64,000 bases of DNA from Hymenobacter radiodurans (GTDB lineage Bacteria; Bacteroidota; Bacteroidia; Cytophagales; Hymenobacteraceae), in assembly GCF_004355185.1 (NCBI RefSeq), contig NZ_CP037922.1, forward strand, positions 124,001-188,000. The letters are read 5' to 3'. The notes under the pieces are model-generated. The model did not search any database, had not been told where the DNA came from, and worked only from the letters and a program-made list of their open reading frames with translations. Position numbers and translations under genes: made by a program. How positions within the stretch are numbered: position 1 is the first letter of the stretch; the number at the start of each line of letters is the position of its first letter. This document shows, piece after piece, positions 48,072 to 57,261 of the stretch.

Positions 48072-49478
48072 ATGGGTACGCCTTCTTCCGCCGCCGTGGC
48101 TGCTGCCACCGATCTCTCTCCTTGCACCATTATGGGGGCGGGGCTGGTAGGGTCGCTGCTAGCGCTCTACTTGGCTCGGCGCGGTCACCAAGTGGATGTG
48201 TATGAGCGCCGCGCTGATCCGCGCCTAAGCGGAGCCGTAGAGGGCCGGTCCATCAATCTGGCGTTGTCGGATAGAGGGTGGCGGGCTCTTGAGGGTGTCG
48301 GCATCAGCGAGCAGGTGCGCGAAGTGGCCATTCCCATGTACCGGCGCGTGATGCACGACCAGCAGGGCCGCCTCACCTATCAACCCTATGGCCGCGAAAA
48401 CCAGGCTATTTACTCCGTATCGCGTGGGGGGCTAAATCGCACGCTGCTTAACCTCACGGAGGCCGATCCGCGCATTCGCATGCACTTTAACGAGCACTGC
48501 CAACACGTTGATTTGCGGGCGCGGCGGCTGGAAATGCATAACACGCTCACCGACCAGGAGCAGACGCTACCGTTTCGCCGCCTGTTTGGGGCCGATGGCG
48601 CTTACTCGGCAGTGCGGGGCGCTATGCAGAAAACCGACCGCTACGAGTTCTCGCAGAGCTATTTGGAGTACGGCTACAAAGAATTAACCATTGAAGCTGG
48701 TCCCGACGGCGAGTGGCAGCTGGAGAAAAATGCTCTTCATATCTGGCCGCGGGGGCAATACATGATGATTGCTTTGCCAAACCTCGACGGGTCATTCAAT
48801 TGCACGCTATTCTTTCCCTACGAAGGCCAGGAATCTTTTACTACCCTGGAAACAACGGAGCAGGTGCAAGCCTTTTTCGAGGAGAAGTTTCCGGACGCGG
48901 TGCCTTTTATGCCGCAGTTGGCGGAGGAGTTTATTCAGAACCCAACCGGCTCCCTGATTACGGTGAAGTGTTTTCCGTGGACGCACAAGGATGAAATAGT
49001 GCTGCTTGGCGACGCCTCGCATGCTATTGTGCCCTTCTACGGCCAAGGCATGAATGCGGGCTTCGAGGATTGCAGCGTGCTGGATTCTTTGCTCAACCAG
49101 TATGGCGAGGACTGGAACATGGTATTCAGCGAGTTTCAGCGCCAGCGCAAACCCAACGCCGACGCGATGGCCGACTTGGCTATCTACAACTTCGAGGAAA
49201 TGCGCGACCGGGTAGCCGACCCGCGCTTTCTGCTCCAAAAGAAGATCGAAAGCAAAATCTCGGCTCAGTACCCCGATCAATGGCTGCCGCTCTATTCGCA
49301 GGTTACGTTTTCGGATACGCCCTACGCCGATGCCTGGGCCAATGGCCAGCGACAGGAAAGTATTATGCAGCGCCTCATGCCGCATATCCAAACCGAAGCA
49401 GACTATGATTTGCCCGCCGTGCAGGAAATGGTGCGCCAGGAAATGGAGAAAAATGATGCCCTTTCCAGCTTAAAGTAG
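48072..49478 (+). CDS. kmo: Kynurenine 3-monooxygenase
   Basis: About 468 residues from the ATG at 48072. The FAD-binding motif is IMGAGLVGSLLALYLARRG, followed by the KMO-typical GRSINLALSDRG, YSVSRGGLN, and the second FAD motif LLGDASHAIVPFYGQGMNAG. It hydroxylates kynurenine to 3-hydroxykynurenine with NADPH and O2, feeding kynU and haaO nearby. Tryptophan dioxygenase and formamidase are not in the window and must lie elsewhere. The length of about 470 suits the bacterial enzyme. Its C-terminal tail is amphipathic. Confidence 0.95.
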   Translation: MGTPSSAAVAAATDLSPCTIMGAGLVGSLLALYLARRGHQVDVYERRADPRLSGAVEGRSINLALSDRGWRALEGVGISEQVREVAIPMYRRVMHDQQGRLTYQPYGRENQAIYSVSRGGLNRTLLNLTEADPRIRMHFNEHCQHVDLRARRLEMHNTLTDQEQTLPFRRLFGADGAYSAVRGAMQKTDRYEFSQSYLEYGYKELTIEAGPDGEWQLEKNALHIWPRGQYMMIALPNLDGSFNCTLFFPYEGQESFTTLETTEQVQAFFEEKFPDAVPFMPQLAEEFIQNPTGSLITVKCFPWTHKDEIVLLGDASHAIVPFYGQGMNAGFEDCSVLDSLLNQYGEDWNMVFSEFQRQRKPNADAMADLAIYNFEEMRDRVADPRFLLQKKIESKISAQYPDQWLPLYSQVTFSDTPYADAWANGQRQESIMQRLMPHIQTEADYDLPAVQEMVRQEMEKNDALSSLK

Positions 49479-49789
49479 TGCCCCTTCATTCAAAAAAGCC
49501 CCCCGCAAGCACGGATAGAGCAAAGAAGCAAAGGCTCGGAATTATTCTAAAACAAGAGCCCTTGCTTTTCGCTTTGTTCAAGGTGTAATGGCTTGACACT
49601 TACCTGCGTACTCAAAATTACTGTGCCGATATTTTTCAATCAGTTTCATGGCTGATTGGATTATATCGACTGAGAAACGACTAATCCGATAACCTGGCCG
49701 GTAATTTGGTTGTTTCGAGGACCGCTTTTCAGGAGCGCTTTTTGATTGTTCATTCGCACACTCTCTTTTGTTGTCCTGTTCGTTTAGTT
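49479..49789 (+). other. Intergenic region between kmo and the receiver gene
   Basis: It opens with AAAAAAGCCCCCC at 49492, which has no opposing arm. Beyond that and the weak hairpin at 49527-49569 I see no gene or RNA. The receiver frame is open back to 49706, but its conserved part begins at the ATG 49790. Confidence 0.5.
49527..49569 (+). terminator. Weak candidate terminator after kmo
   Basis: AGCAAAGGCTC and GAGCCCTTGCT pair with one mismatch across an 18-base loop and are followed by TTTT. Plausible but weak. Confidence 0.4.
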
Positions 49790-50212
49790 ATGTTGCTTGA
49801 AGACATTGTCTCCCCCCGCATTCTAACCTGTGCTATTATTGACGACGACGAGATTAATCGCTTAACCCTGCAACATTGTATTAGCCTCACTCCCAGCCTA
49901 CACCTGCTAGCATCCTTGAAAGGTGGGGTAGAAGGCTTGAACTTTTTCAGTCTAGGACGCCGAGTTGATGTGCTGTTTCTGGATGTAGAGATGCCCGACC
50001 TAAACGGCATCGAGATGATGCGCTTGCTGCCCGAGCCGCCGGAAGTAATTTTTACGACCGCTTATGAAAGCTTCGGCATGGAAGCTTATGAGCTGAACAT
50101 AGCTGACTACTTAGTGAAGCCCTTCTCCTACGACCGCTTTCAGCTAGCCGTGCAGCGAGTAGCAGAGCGCCTGCAGCCTGCTATGCCAGCCGGTATAGCT
50201 CTACGCGACTAA
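49790..50212 (+). CDS. Receiver-only response regulator (LytR-type receiver without output domain)
   Basis: About 140 residues from the ATG at 49790. Acidic pocket IIDDDEINR, phospho-acceptor Asp65 in LFLDVEMPDLNGIEM, FTTAYESFGMEAYELNIADYLVKPF (the signature of LytTR-family receivers), and then a stop. The DNA-binding LytTR domain is missing, so it may work by protein interaction or be the truncated remnant of a longer regulator. It converges with the six-PAS hybrid kinase, whose own receiver and HPt domain could exchange phosphate with it. Confidence 0.9.
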   Translation: MLLEDIVSPRILTCAIIDDDEINRLTLQHCISLTPSLHLLASLKGGVEGLNFFSLGRRVDVLFLDVEMPDLNGIEMMRLLPEPPEVIFTTAYESFGMEAYELNIADYLVKPFSYDRFQLAVQRVAERLQPAMPAGIALRD

Positions 50213-50235
50213 CTTCTACAAGCACCGCTTAACTA

Positions 50236-50284
50236 AATAAGCCCAGCGCTGCCCTACTATATGGAGGCAGCGTCGGGCTTGTTT
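50236..50284. terminator. Bidirectional terminator between the receiver and hybrid kinase genes
   Basis: AAATAAGCCCAGCGCTGCC and GGCAGCGTCGGGCTTGTTT pair with a small internal mismatch across a 12-base loop between convergent genes. Confidence 0.75.
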
Positions 50285-50301
50285 GATTAGCAAGCTACTA
50301 C

Positions 50302-53300
50302 TTACGCAAGCTTCTGTCGGCACTTCTCCAAAGCACGAAGCAACTGCGGCAGCAGCTGAATAAGCTGTTTGGTGGCCTTAGCGCTTTCTTCTGGCCGTAA
50401 ATCAGGAGTTTCCAGGGTTCGAATAGGCGTCAGTAACTCGTGGGCATGAAGCAGCTTGAGTGAAGGCTTAATCTTATGAATTAAGGTGCCCACCTGAGCC
50501 CAATCCGAAGCGTCGGAAGCGGCGGTAAGTTGAGTTACCACCTCTGGCGTATTATCAAGAAACGAGTCAAGAATACTGCGCACAAAGTTCGTCTGGCCGT
50601 GCGCCATCTGGTAGATTTCACTTAAGTCGAACAACGGCCGCGTAGCCTTCTTCGACGCCAGGCGCAAGGCACTCATTTTTCCCAGCAGCTCGGCCTCCTC
50701 AAAAGGCTTCGTCAGGCAGTCGTCCATGCCAGCGGCCAGATACTTTTCATTAGCTTCATGGAAAGCATTGGCGGTGAGAGCAATAATGGGTGTGCGGGCC
50801 CTGGCAGCGTTAGTATGCCGACGAATTTGGGCCGTAACCTCCAAGCCACTCATGCCGGGCATCTGAATATCCATCAGAATCAAATCGTAGCGCTGCTCCT
50901 CGAACAGGCGCAGTGCGGCAGAGCCATTGGAGGCAGCATCAACCACCACCCCATAGTTGGCCAATACCAGTTGCGCTACCTGGCGGTTCACGTCATTATC
51001 TTCTACTAGCAGCACGCGCATGCCTTGCACTGCCGCCGTAGCGTACTCAAGCTCCGCCTCGGCTTTAGTTGCGATAATGGTGCCTTGGGGGGCTTTTTTG
51101 AAGGTGAGCGTGAAGCTAAATGTGCTGCCACGCCCCGGCTCACTGCACATCAGTAGGTGTCCGCCCAACTGCTCTACCAAGCTGCTGCTAATAGTGAGGC
51201 CCAAGCCTGTGCCCCCAAATCGGCGCGTCGTATCGGCGTAGGCCTGCGAGAAGCTGGCAAAGATGGCTTCCTGTTTGTGCGTGGGTACGCCCGACCCCGT
51301 ATCACTTACCTGAAAACTAATGGTGACTTCCTTAGCTGTGTCATCTAGTAGCTGACACGTCAGGGTAACGCTGCCCTTATCAGTAAACTTGATGCTGTTG
51401 CTGAGTAAGTTAAGAAGTACTTGTTTGAGGCGGTATGGGTCGCTGAGTACTAGGGAATCGGGGAGGGGAGGGGGCGTTACGTCGAAGCTAATACCTTTCT
51501 CTGCGGCCTGAAAAGCGACGGTTTGGCCCGCCATTTTCAGTGCCTGACACAAATCGAAGGGGGTGCGCTCCAGTTCCAGATTTCCTGAAGTGATTTTGGC
51601 CACATCCAGCACGTCGTTCAGCACGCCCAGCAGGTGCTGCCCGGAGTTGCGAATAATATCGAGGTACTCGCGCTGTTGAGCGTTCAGATCGGTACGTGCC
51701 AGCAAACCGGCCATGCCCAGCACTCCATTCATAGGGGTACGGATTTCATGACTCATATTAGCCAGGAAATTCTCCCGGGAGCGAGCTGCTGATTCGGCTA
51801 CTAGCTTTGCCCGCCGTAGCTCATCCTCGGCCAGTATGCGCTCCGTGATATCCTGCGCGTAGGCAATCACGTAGGGCAACTCGCCGGCCTCAGCCACTAA
51901 GCAATTGTGATACAGTAAGTAGCGTGGCCCAGCGTTGCCCAGGGGCTTTACGCTCACAATTCCCGATACCTCTCGTTGTTGGCGAAAGGCAGCCAGGTAC
52001 GCTTCCAGATCGGTTCCTTGGTCTACGGCCAAGCCTTCAGCAAGCGGCCTTCCTACCATGCTATGAACCGGGACGTCCATAAGGCTTGCCATGGCTGGGT
52101 TGGCAGAAAGAACTATGCCGTCGAGGTCGTGGGTACAAATGAGGGCTTGCGTATAGTGCATCAGGTCGCGATACTGCTTGGCGTTGCGCTCCAGGGTATG
52201 ACGAATGCGCTTTACCTCCGTGATGTCGGTGCTGACGGTGAGCACCTGAACCGTACCCTCGGGACGAACCAATGGCCGCTTTACTACCTGATAATGCCGT
52301 ATCTCGCCGCTGGCCAGGGTAAACGGCAACTCGGCTGCATGTTCCCGTCGACTAGCTAATACGCGCCGGTTGAGTACATTAAGCTGCCGAACCTCTGCGT
52401 CTTCGGGTGATTCACCGCTCTTTCGCACCCGGGCATGGTTGCTCCGACTGACAAGGTCATCGAATGCGGTATTGGAAAACATAATGTCCCCCTCCTCGTC
52501 ATTCACATAAAGCAGGTTAGGAACGGTATCGACTATCTGACGAATAAACTCCTGCTGCTCACGCACCACCAATTCGCTGCGACGGTGCAGTTCTTCGGCT
52601 TGATGGCGCTCCGTAATGTCGAGGCCGTAAGCCAGCATCAGATGCAGCGTGCCGTCTGGATTAAATACCGGCTGAAATCGGCGCAGGACGTAGCGTGGCT
52701 CATGGCTGCCAACGGTCAACTCTTCCCACGTAACCTGGCCCCGCTCGCGCACTGCTTGCTCAAACATGCGCTGCCGGTTCTCGGCTACATCAGTAGAGCG
52801 CTGGCGATGCGCGCAGTATTCCAGGTCAGTTTTGCCTATCATCCATTCCCGAATGTCCTGATCTTTGATACTTACTGGGTTTGCGAATATGTAACGACCG
52901 TGGGCATCCAGTACGGCTATGTCGGCGGGTAGCTGATTGAGAACCGTTTCGTAAAACTGCTGCTGTGCCGCAAGCTTCTCTTCGGCTTGGTGGCGGGCCG
53001 AGATGTCCAGGCCTGAACTGACCATCATGCGCAGCGAGCCATCGGAGTTAAATACGGGCTGGAAGCTGCGCAATACTTGGATTTGCCCCCCAGGTTCCAG
53101 AAAGTTTTCTTCCCAGCTTATCCCTTGACGCTTGTGTGTGGCTTGGGCAAAATACGCGTCGCGCAAATCAGCCAAGGCCTGGGGGCGCTGCCGATACAGA
53201 CAAGCTTCCCGATTCGTCATACCCAGAATCTCGCTGCGAGTTACAGCGTTTGGGGCCGCCGTCGGGTTAGCAAACAGGTAGCGGTGCTCCGCATCTAGAG

Positions 53301-54195
53301 CGGCTACGCCAACAGGCAGCTGATTGAGGATGGTTTCGTAGAACTCGCGCTGTTGAGCCAGCTTCTGCTCGGCTTCCCGACGAGCCGTAATGTTGGTCAG
53401 GTATAAGCTAGCATAGTTCTCGCCGGGCACGGGAGTTACGATGAGCAGATAGTGCTCATTGGCTACGCTTATCTCGCGCTGATGATGAGCAGTAGTGCGG
53501 AGCGCTATTGTTACTAAGGCTACCAGCTGAGTGCGCAGCTCATTGGGGCCATCCTGCTTATAGAGTTGCGCAAGCTGGTAGGCCGCTGGGTTGGCGTACA
53601 ATAGCTCGCCGCCGGGCGTAAGGCGCAAAATAGGATTCGGACTTTGCTGCGCCAACAGAGAAATAGTACTTGCGCGGGCATTGCGGCGAAAGCGAATGGT
53701 AATATCGCGGTAGCAAACCAGCCGGCCGGCCATCACATCATCGAGCACAATGTAGTCGCGCTCTAGCACCCGACCGTCGGCCAACATTACTTCCTCCCCC
53801 ATTACCGTACGGCCGGCCGCTCTTACTTCTTTGGCCCGAGCCAGGTAAGCCGCCGGATCAGGGTAGTTATGCTGACTGCGAACTGCCACTTCCAAGCCTG
53901 AAATACCGTACAGGCTTTCCGGCTCGTCGGCAATGCCAAAAAGCTGACAATAGGGGCGGTTTACCAAGAGTACGCGGCCATCATTGTCCACGAGCATAAT
54001 GCCCATTTTCAGGTTCTGAGCCAACGCAGTCAGCCGCGACTGATGGCGCTGTGCACTGGCCTGGGCTACCTCAAGCTCATACCGCATGGCGGCAAGTTCC
54101 TGCTCGGCTTCCGCCCGCCGGGCTCGCTCGTGGTGTAGTTGGGTGAGCAACGCTTCTGCAGAGTCGGAGGAAGGCGATAAAGTGGAAAGGGGCAT
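50302..54195 (-). CDS. Hybrid histidine kinase with six PAS domains, receiver and HPt
   Basis: About 1,297 residues from the ATG at 54195; the frame extends to 54261 only with a TTG start. Order: coiled coil, then six PAS-type sensor units (the third and fourth open with near-identical FYETILNQLP and FYETVLNQLP), then HisKA with NMSHEIRTPMNGVLGMAGLL, HATPase_c (GTGLGLTIS), a receiver (VEDNDVNR, ILMDIQMPGMSGL) and a C-terminal HPt domain (LIHKIKPSLKLL). No transmembrane segment is evident, so it should sense cytoplasmic signals such as redox or small ligands. It forms an internal His-Asp-His relay without an output domain. The adjacent receiver-only gene is a natural recipient. Confidence 0.92.
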   Translation of the reverse strand: MPLSTLSPSSDSAEALLTQLHHERARRAEAEQELAAMRYELEVAQASAQRHQSRLTALAQNLKMGIMLVDNDGRVLLVNRPYCQLFGIADEPESLYGISGLEVAVRSQHNYPDPAAYLARAKEVRAAGRTVMGEEVMLADGRVLERDYIVLDDVMAGRLVCYRDITIRFRRNARASTISLLAQQSPNPILRLTPGGELLYANPAAYQLAQLYKQDGPNELRTQLVALVTIALRTTAHHQREISVANEHYLLIVTPVPGENYASLYLTNITARREAEQKLAQQREFYETILNQLPVGVAALDAEHRYLFANPTAAPNAVTRSEILGMTNREACLYRQRPQALADLRDAYFAQATHKRQGISWEENFLEPGGQIQVLRSFQPVFNSDGSLRMMVSSGLDISARHQAEEKLAAQQQFYETVLNQLPADIAVLDAHGRYIFANPVSIKDQDIREWMIGKTDLEYCAHRQRSTDVAENRQRMFEQAVRERGQVTWEELTVGSHEPRYVLRRFQPVFNPDGTLHLMLAYGLDITERHQAEELHRRSELVVREQQEFIRQIVDTVPNLLYVNDEEGDIMFSNTAFDDLVSRSNHARVRKSGESPEDAEVRQLNVLNRRVLASRREHAAELPFTLASGEIRHYQVVKRPLVRPEGTVQVLTVSTDITEVKRIRHTLERNAKQYRDLMHYTQALICTHDLDGIVLSANPAMASLMDVPVHSMVGRPLAEGLAVDQGTDLEAYLAAFRQQREVSGIVSVKPLGNAGPRYLLYHNCLVAEAGELPYVIAYAQDITERILAEDELRRAKLVAESAARSRENFLANMSHEIRTPMNGVLGMAGLLARTDLNAQQREYLDIIRNSGQHLLGVLNDVLDVAKITSGNLELERTPFDLCQALKMAGQTVAFQAAEKGISFDVTPPPLPDSLVLSDPYRLKQVLLNLLSNSIKFTDKGSVTLTCQLLDDTAKEVTISFQVSDTGSGVPTHKQEAIFASFSQAYADTTRRFGGTGLGLTISSSLVEQLGGHLLMCSEPGRGSTFSFTLTFKKAPQGTIIATKAEAELEYATAAVQGMRVLLVEDNDVNRQVAQLVLANYGVVVDAASNGSAALRLFEEQRYDLILMDIQMPGMSGLEVTAQIRRHTNAARARTPIIALTANAFHEANEKYLAAGMDDCLTKPFEEAELLGKMSALRLASKKATRPLFDLSEIYQMAHGQTNFVRSILDSFLDNTPEVVTQLTAASDASDWAQVGTLIHKIKPSLKLLHAHELLTPIRTLETPDLRPEESAKATKQLIQLLPQLLRALEKCRQKLA

Positions 54196-54283
54196 GCGCG
54201 GTAAAGACGACAGTTGGGCGGTCGGTAAAGATACACCTCCCGAGGCAGCGGTCAAGAGCAAAGTTTAGTACTAAAACAAGGAT

Positions 54284-54912
54284 TTAGACGAAGGAGGCGA
54301 CTCCCAACACCAGCCCTATAACCACGCTAATTCCCAGGCCTAGCCCGGCCCAGGCTTGGGCCGGCGTGTGCGCATCAAGAGCCAGACGAGCGCTCAGTAC
54401 GGCCAGCGCCAAAAGAGCAGCGGCTAGTAACCACCAAAAGCCAGCCATGCCCGCCGCATTTGTAAGGTGCAGTAGTAGAAACAGCCCAAAAGAGCCCCCA
54501 CGCCTACGCCATGAGCGCTTATTTTCCAGCGCAGTGAGATGAAGAGGGTCAGCAGAACGGCCAAAGTCATGCCCAGCATCATGCGGCCGAGCAGAGGAGA
54601 GAAAGGTGGCTGGTGCAGCAGGAAGGCCGCGCCGGCAAAGCTGATAGCTGCCAGCAATAACGGTAACGGCCGCTGGGCGCGCTCGCGCAGGAGCAATGAG
54701 TCGAGGCGGCCAAACCAGTACAATGCGCCCGTACCCAAGGCGGGTAGTAAAAATGTGAAGCCAAACACGACGGCCAGCACTATCCAGCGGTCTGCTACGG
54801 TGGGCTGTGCTACCACGCCCGGCAACTGGTAACAGACCACGTAAAACAGATAAGAGGGCACTAGCAACGGATGAAACGCCAGCGAAAGGGCGGTTGCCAA
54901 GGATTTATTCAA
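54284..54912 (-). CDS. PAP2-like membrane protein, frameshifted at 54495
   Basis: Restoring a sixth base in the C5 at 54495-54499 gives about 209 residues; as given, the frame stops early at AFGGY (54424). The N-terminal part, with ALSLAFHPLLVPSYLF, carries several hydrophobic helices and the motif WKISAHGVGVGG. The recovered C-terminal part has ARLALDAHTPAQAWAGLGLG, where the AHTPAQ sequence corresponds to the second conserved histidine segment of phosphatidic-acid-phosphatase (PAP2) relatives in Bacteroidota. It may dephosphorylate a lipid or polyprenyl pyrophosphate. Full catalytic motifs are weak, so it may be non-enzymatic. Confidence 0.75.
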
Positions 54913-54970
54913 CAGCGTAGAAAAGAGGATTGCGGCCCTAAACTACCAAGTTGGTTTTGAATACAAGGAA

Positions 54971-55459
54971 CTAGAAGTTGCCTATCTGTGCCAGTACGTA
55001 GCGCTCGGCCAAATCACCGGTTATCTCCTGCCCGTCCAGATCAAGCTGTTGTAAGGCGCGGGGGCGCATGCGGTAATCAGTGGGACCGGCGGCGGAGCGC
55101 CGCGTAAGTCGCACCAAATTGGCTGATACCTGCGCCCACCGGCCGGAGCTTACCTGATCGTTGTTGCCTTCCTTGGGCTGATCTAAGTAGGTCCGGCGCT
55201 CCATGTAGGTGCTATCGGGGTAGAGGTACAGCACGGTTTCAATTCCAGCGCAGTCGGCGCAGGGCAGCAACCCCTGATAAATGCCCCCCAGACCTTCGGT
55301 AGCCACTGCAATAGAAGGCGAACTTGTGCTAGGCGACGCGGCACGGCCTACCATACCATCTGCCGGGAGCGAGGCATCGGTGGAATCCACGGTAGACCCG
55401 GTTGGCCGCTCGCAAGCGGTGGCTAATAGAAGCAGGCAAGCAAGCAGAAGAAGTCGCAT
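54971..55459 (-). CDS. NlpE-like lipoprotein
   Basis: The 162-residue product has a lipobox LLATAC (Cys16), a Ser/Thr-rich spacer, and the NlpE N-terminal domain: GGIYQGLLPCADCAGIETVLYLYPD with its CxxC pair, then SSGRWAQVSANLVRLT. NlpE relatives sense surface attachment or envelope stress and, in some bacteria, metals. This copy lacks the second OB-fold domain of E. coli NlpE. It lies between the PAP2-like gene and rpoN on the same strand; operon membership is unclear. Confidence 0.85.
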   Translation of the reverse strand: MRLLLLACLLLLATACERPTGSTVDSTDASLPADGMVGRAASPSTSSPSIAVATEGLGGIYQGLLPCADCAGIETVLYLYPDSTYMERRTYLDQPKEGNNDQVSSGRWAQVSANLVRLTRRSAAGPTDYRMRPRALQQLDLDGQEITGDLAERYVLAQIGNF

Positions 55460-55506
55460 AAGCTGAGTAGGTTAAGCGTAAAAAAAGCCCCCCAGCTGCC
55501 CCAACT

Positions 55507-57069
55507 CTACAACTCTTTTCGAAGTCGGGCTACCGGAATATTGAGCTGCTCGCGGTACTTGGCCACCGTACGCCGGGCAATGTTGTAGCCCCGAGCGTTG
55601 AGCATTTTCTCCAGCTTATCATCAGAAAGCGGCTTGCCTTTGCTTTCCCCCTCAATGATTTCCTTCAGAATATGCTTCACCTCCCGCGAGCTAGCGTCCT
55701 CACCCGAATCGGTGGCGATACCTTCGGAGAAAAAGTACTTCAACGGATAGATGCCGAACTCGGTTTGCACCGACTTGCTATTTGCTACCCGGCTCACGGT
55801 CGAAATGTCCATGCTGATTTCCTGGGCTATGTCCTTCAGAATCATGGGGCGAAGCTTGCTTTCGTCGCCTTCCAGGAAGAACTCGCGCTGGTAGCGCACA
55901 ATAGCATCCATGGTGCGCAACAGGGTTTGCTGCCGCTGTCGGATGGCGTCGATAAACCACCGGGCCGCGTCGAGTTTTTGCTTCACAAACGTTACGGCCT
56001 CCTTCATCTTCCGATCCTTTTTCGACGCCTTGTCATAGGCCTGAAACATTTCGGTATATGCCGGCGCCACCCGCAAATCGGGGGCATTGCGCGAGTTCAG
56101 CGTTAGGTTGAACTGGCCGTTGTCGTTGCTGAGAATAAAATCGGGGATGATGTACTGCACCTTACCCAAACCCGTCGGGCCGCTGCCGCCGGGCTTCGGG
56201 TTGAGCTTCAAAATCAAGGCAATAGCATCTTTCAGCTCGTCGTCTTCCAGATCGAGCCGTTGCTGAATGCGTGGGTAATGCTTCTTGGTAAACTCGTCGT
56301 AGCACTCGGAAAGAATGCGCTCTGCGGCCTCCACCGTATCATCTACGGGGCGGCGCTCTAGTTGCAGAAGCAGGCACTCACGTAGGTCGCGTGCCCCGAT
56401 ACCAGCCGGGTCGAAGGCCTGAATAATGTGCAGCACACGCTCAATCTCGGCCGGGGTAGCTTCGATATTTTGGGCAAATGCCAAGTCGTTGGCAATGGCC
56501 GACAGGTCGCGCCGGATATAGCCGTCGCCGTCGATGGAGCCCAGCAGTTGGCGACCAATGGCGAGTTGCTTGTCATCTAGGTTAGCAAAGCCCAGTTGAT
56601 CAAAAAGCGAGTCAATCAGCGTAGAACCGGTATCGGCCAGAGGCATTTCGCGGTCGTCCTCGGCATCGCCGGGACCATCGCCTTGCATCTTATAACCAGC
56701 AATTTCGTCGTCGTTGAGGTAGTCGCTCAGGTCCAGATCCTGGTTGTCCGGCGCGTCGGCGATGTCATCTTTGGGTAGCTCTACTTCGGGCTGCTCCTCC
56801 GAGCGGTCGTCGAAGTCTTCATCGAGGGTATTGTCGTCGTTGTCGAACTCGGAGTCTGGGTCGTCGAAATCCTCGTCGCTATCGTCATCGTCGTCGCGTT
56901 CCAGTTCCTCTTCATTCTCGTCGCCTTCTTCCAAAGCGGGGTTTACTTCCAGCTCTTCCTTAATGCGCGTCTCTAATTCCGCCGTCGGAATTTGCAGCAG
57001 CTTAATGAATTGGATCTGTTGGGGAGACAGCTTCTGCGAGAGAAGCTGCTTCATATCAAGTCGTTGCAT
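55507..57069 (-). CDS. rpoN: RNA polymerase sigma-54 factor RpoN
   Basis: About 520 residues from the ATG at 57069 (MQRLDMKQLLSQKLSPQQIQF); ATG 57054 is also possible. Region I is Gln/Leu-rich and activator-responsive. A long Asp/Glu-rich region II follows (about 45-115, for example EGDENEEELERDDDDDSDED). The core-binding region, the helix-turn-helix DISTVSRVANSKSV, and the C-terminal RpoN box ARRTVAKYREQLNIP that reads the -24 element complete it. The acidic insert is common in Bacteroidota RpoN. The sigma-54 promoters it would serve were not identified here. Confidence 0.96.
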   Translation of the reverse strand: MQRLDMKQLLSQKLSPQQIQFIKLLQIPTAELETRIKEELEVNPALEEGDENEEELERDDDDDSDEDFDDPDSEFDNDDNTLDEDFDDRSEEQPEVELPKDDIADAPDNQDLDLSDYLNDDEIAGYKMQGDGPGDAEDDREMPLADTGSTLIDSLFDQLGFANLDDKQLAIGRQLLGSIDGDGYIRRDLSAIANDLAFAQNIEATPAEIERVLHIIQAFDPAGIGARDLRECLLLQLERRPVDDTVEAAERILSECYDEFTKKHYPRIQQRLDLEDDELKDAIALILKLNPKPGGSGPTGLGKVQYIIPDFILSNDNGQFNLTLNSRNAPDLRVAPAYTEMFQAYDKASKKDRKMKEAVTFVKQKLDAARWFIDAIRQRQQTLLRTMDAIVRYQREFFLEGDESKLRPMILKDIAQEISMDISTVSRVANSKSVQTEFGIYPLKYFFSEGIATDSGEDASSREVKHILKEIIEGESKGKPLSDDKLEKMLNARGYNIARRTVAKYREQLNIPVARLRKEL

Positions 57070-57216
57070 ACACAGAAATCGCAATAAGCCCCAGCGACGG
57101 TGAAATGGGGCACTACTTCAAATGTAGCGTATTCTCTACTTGAGTTGAAGTAAAAAAGTTGAGGCCATCAGAAAGCATTAAAGAACAGCGCAAATTTCTG
57201 CGCTAGCGAAAACCTC

Positions 57217-57224
57217 TACCTTTG
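57217..57224 (+). promoter_or_regulatory. -7 promoter element for asnS overlapping a TTGCCCCCC motif
   Basis: TACCTTTG matches TAnnTTTG and continues into CCCCCC. It sits 37 bases before the asnS ATG, giving a short untranslated leader. Confidence 0.55.
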
Positions 57225-57261
57225 CCCCCCATAGATTATAAACCACAGAAATTCGAGTCCG

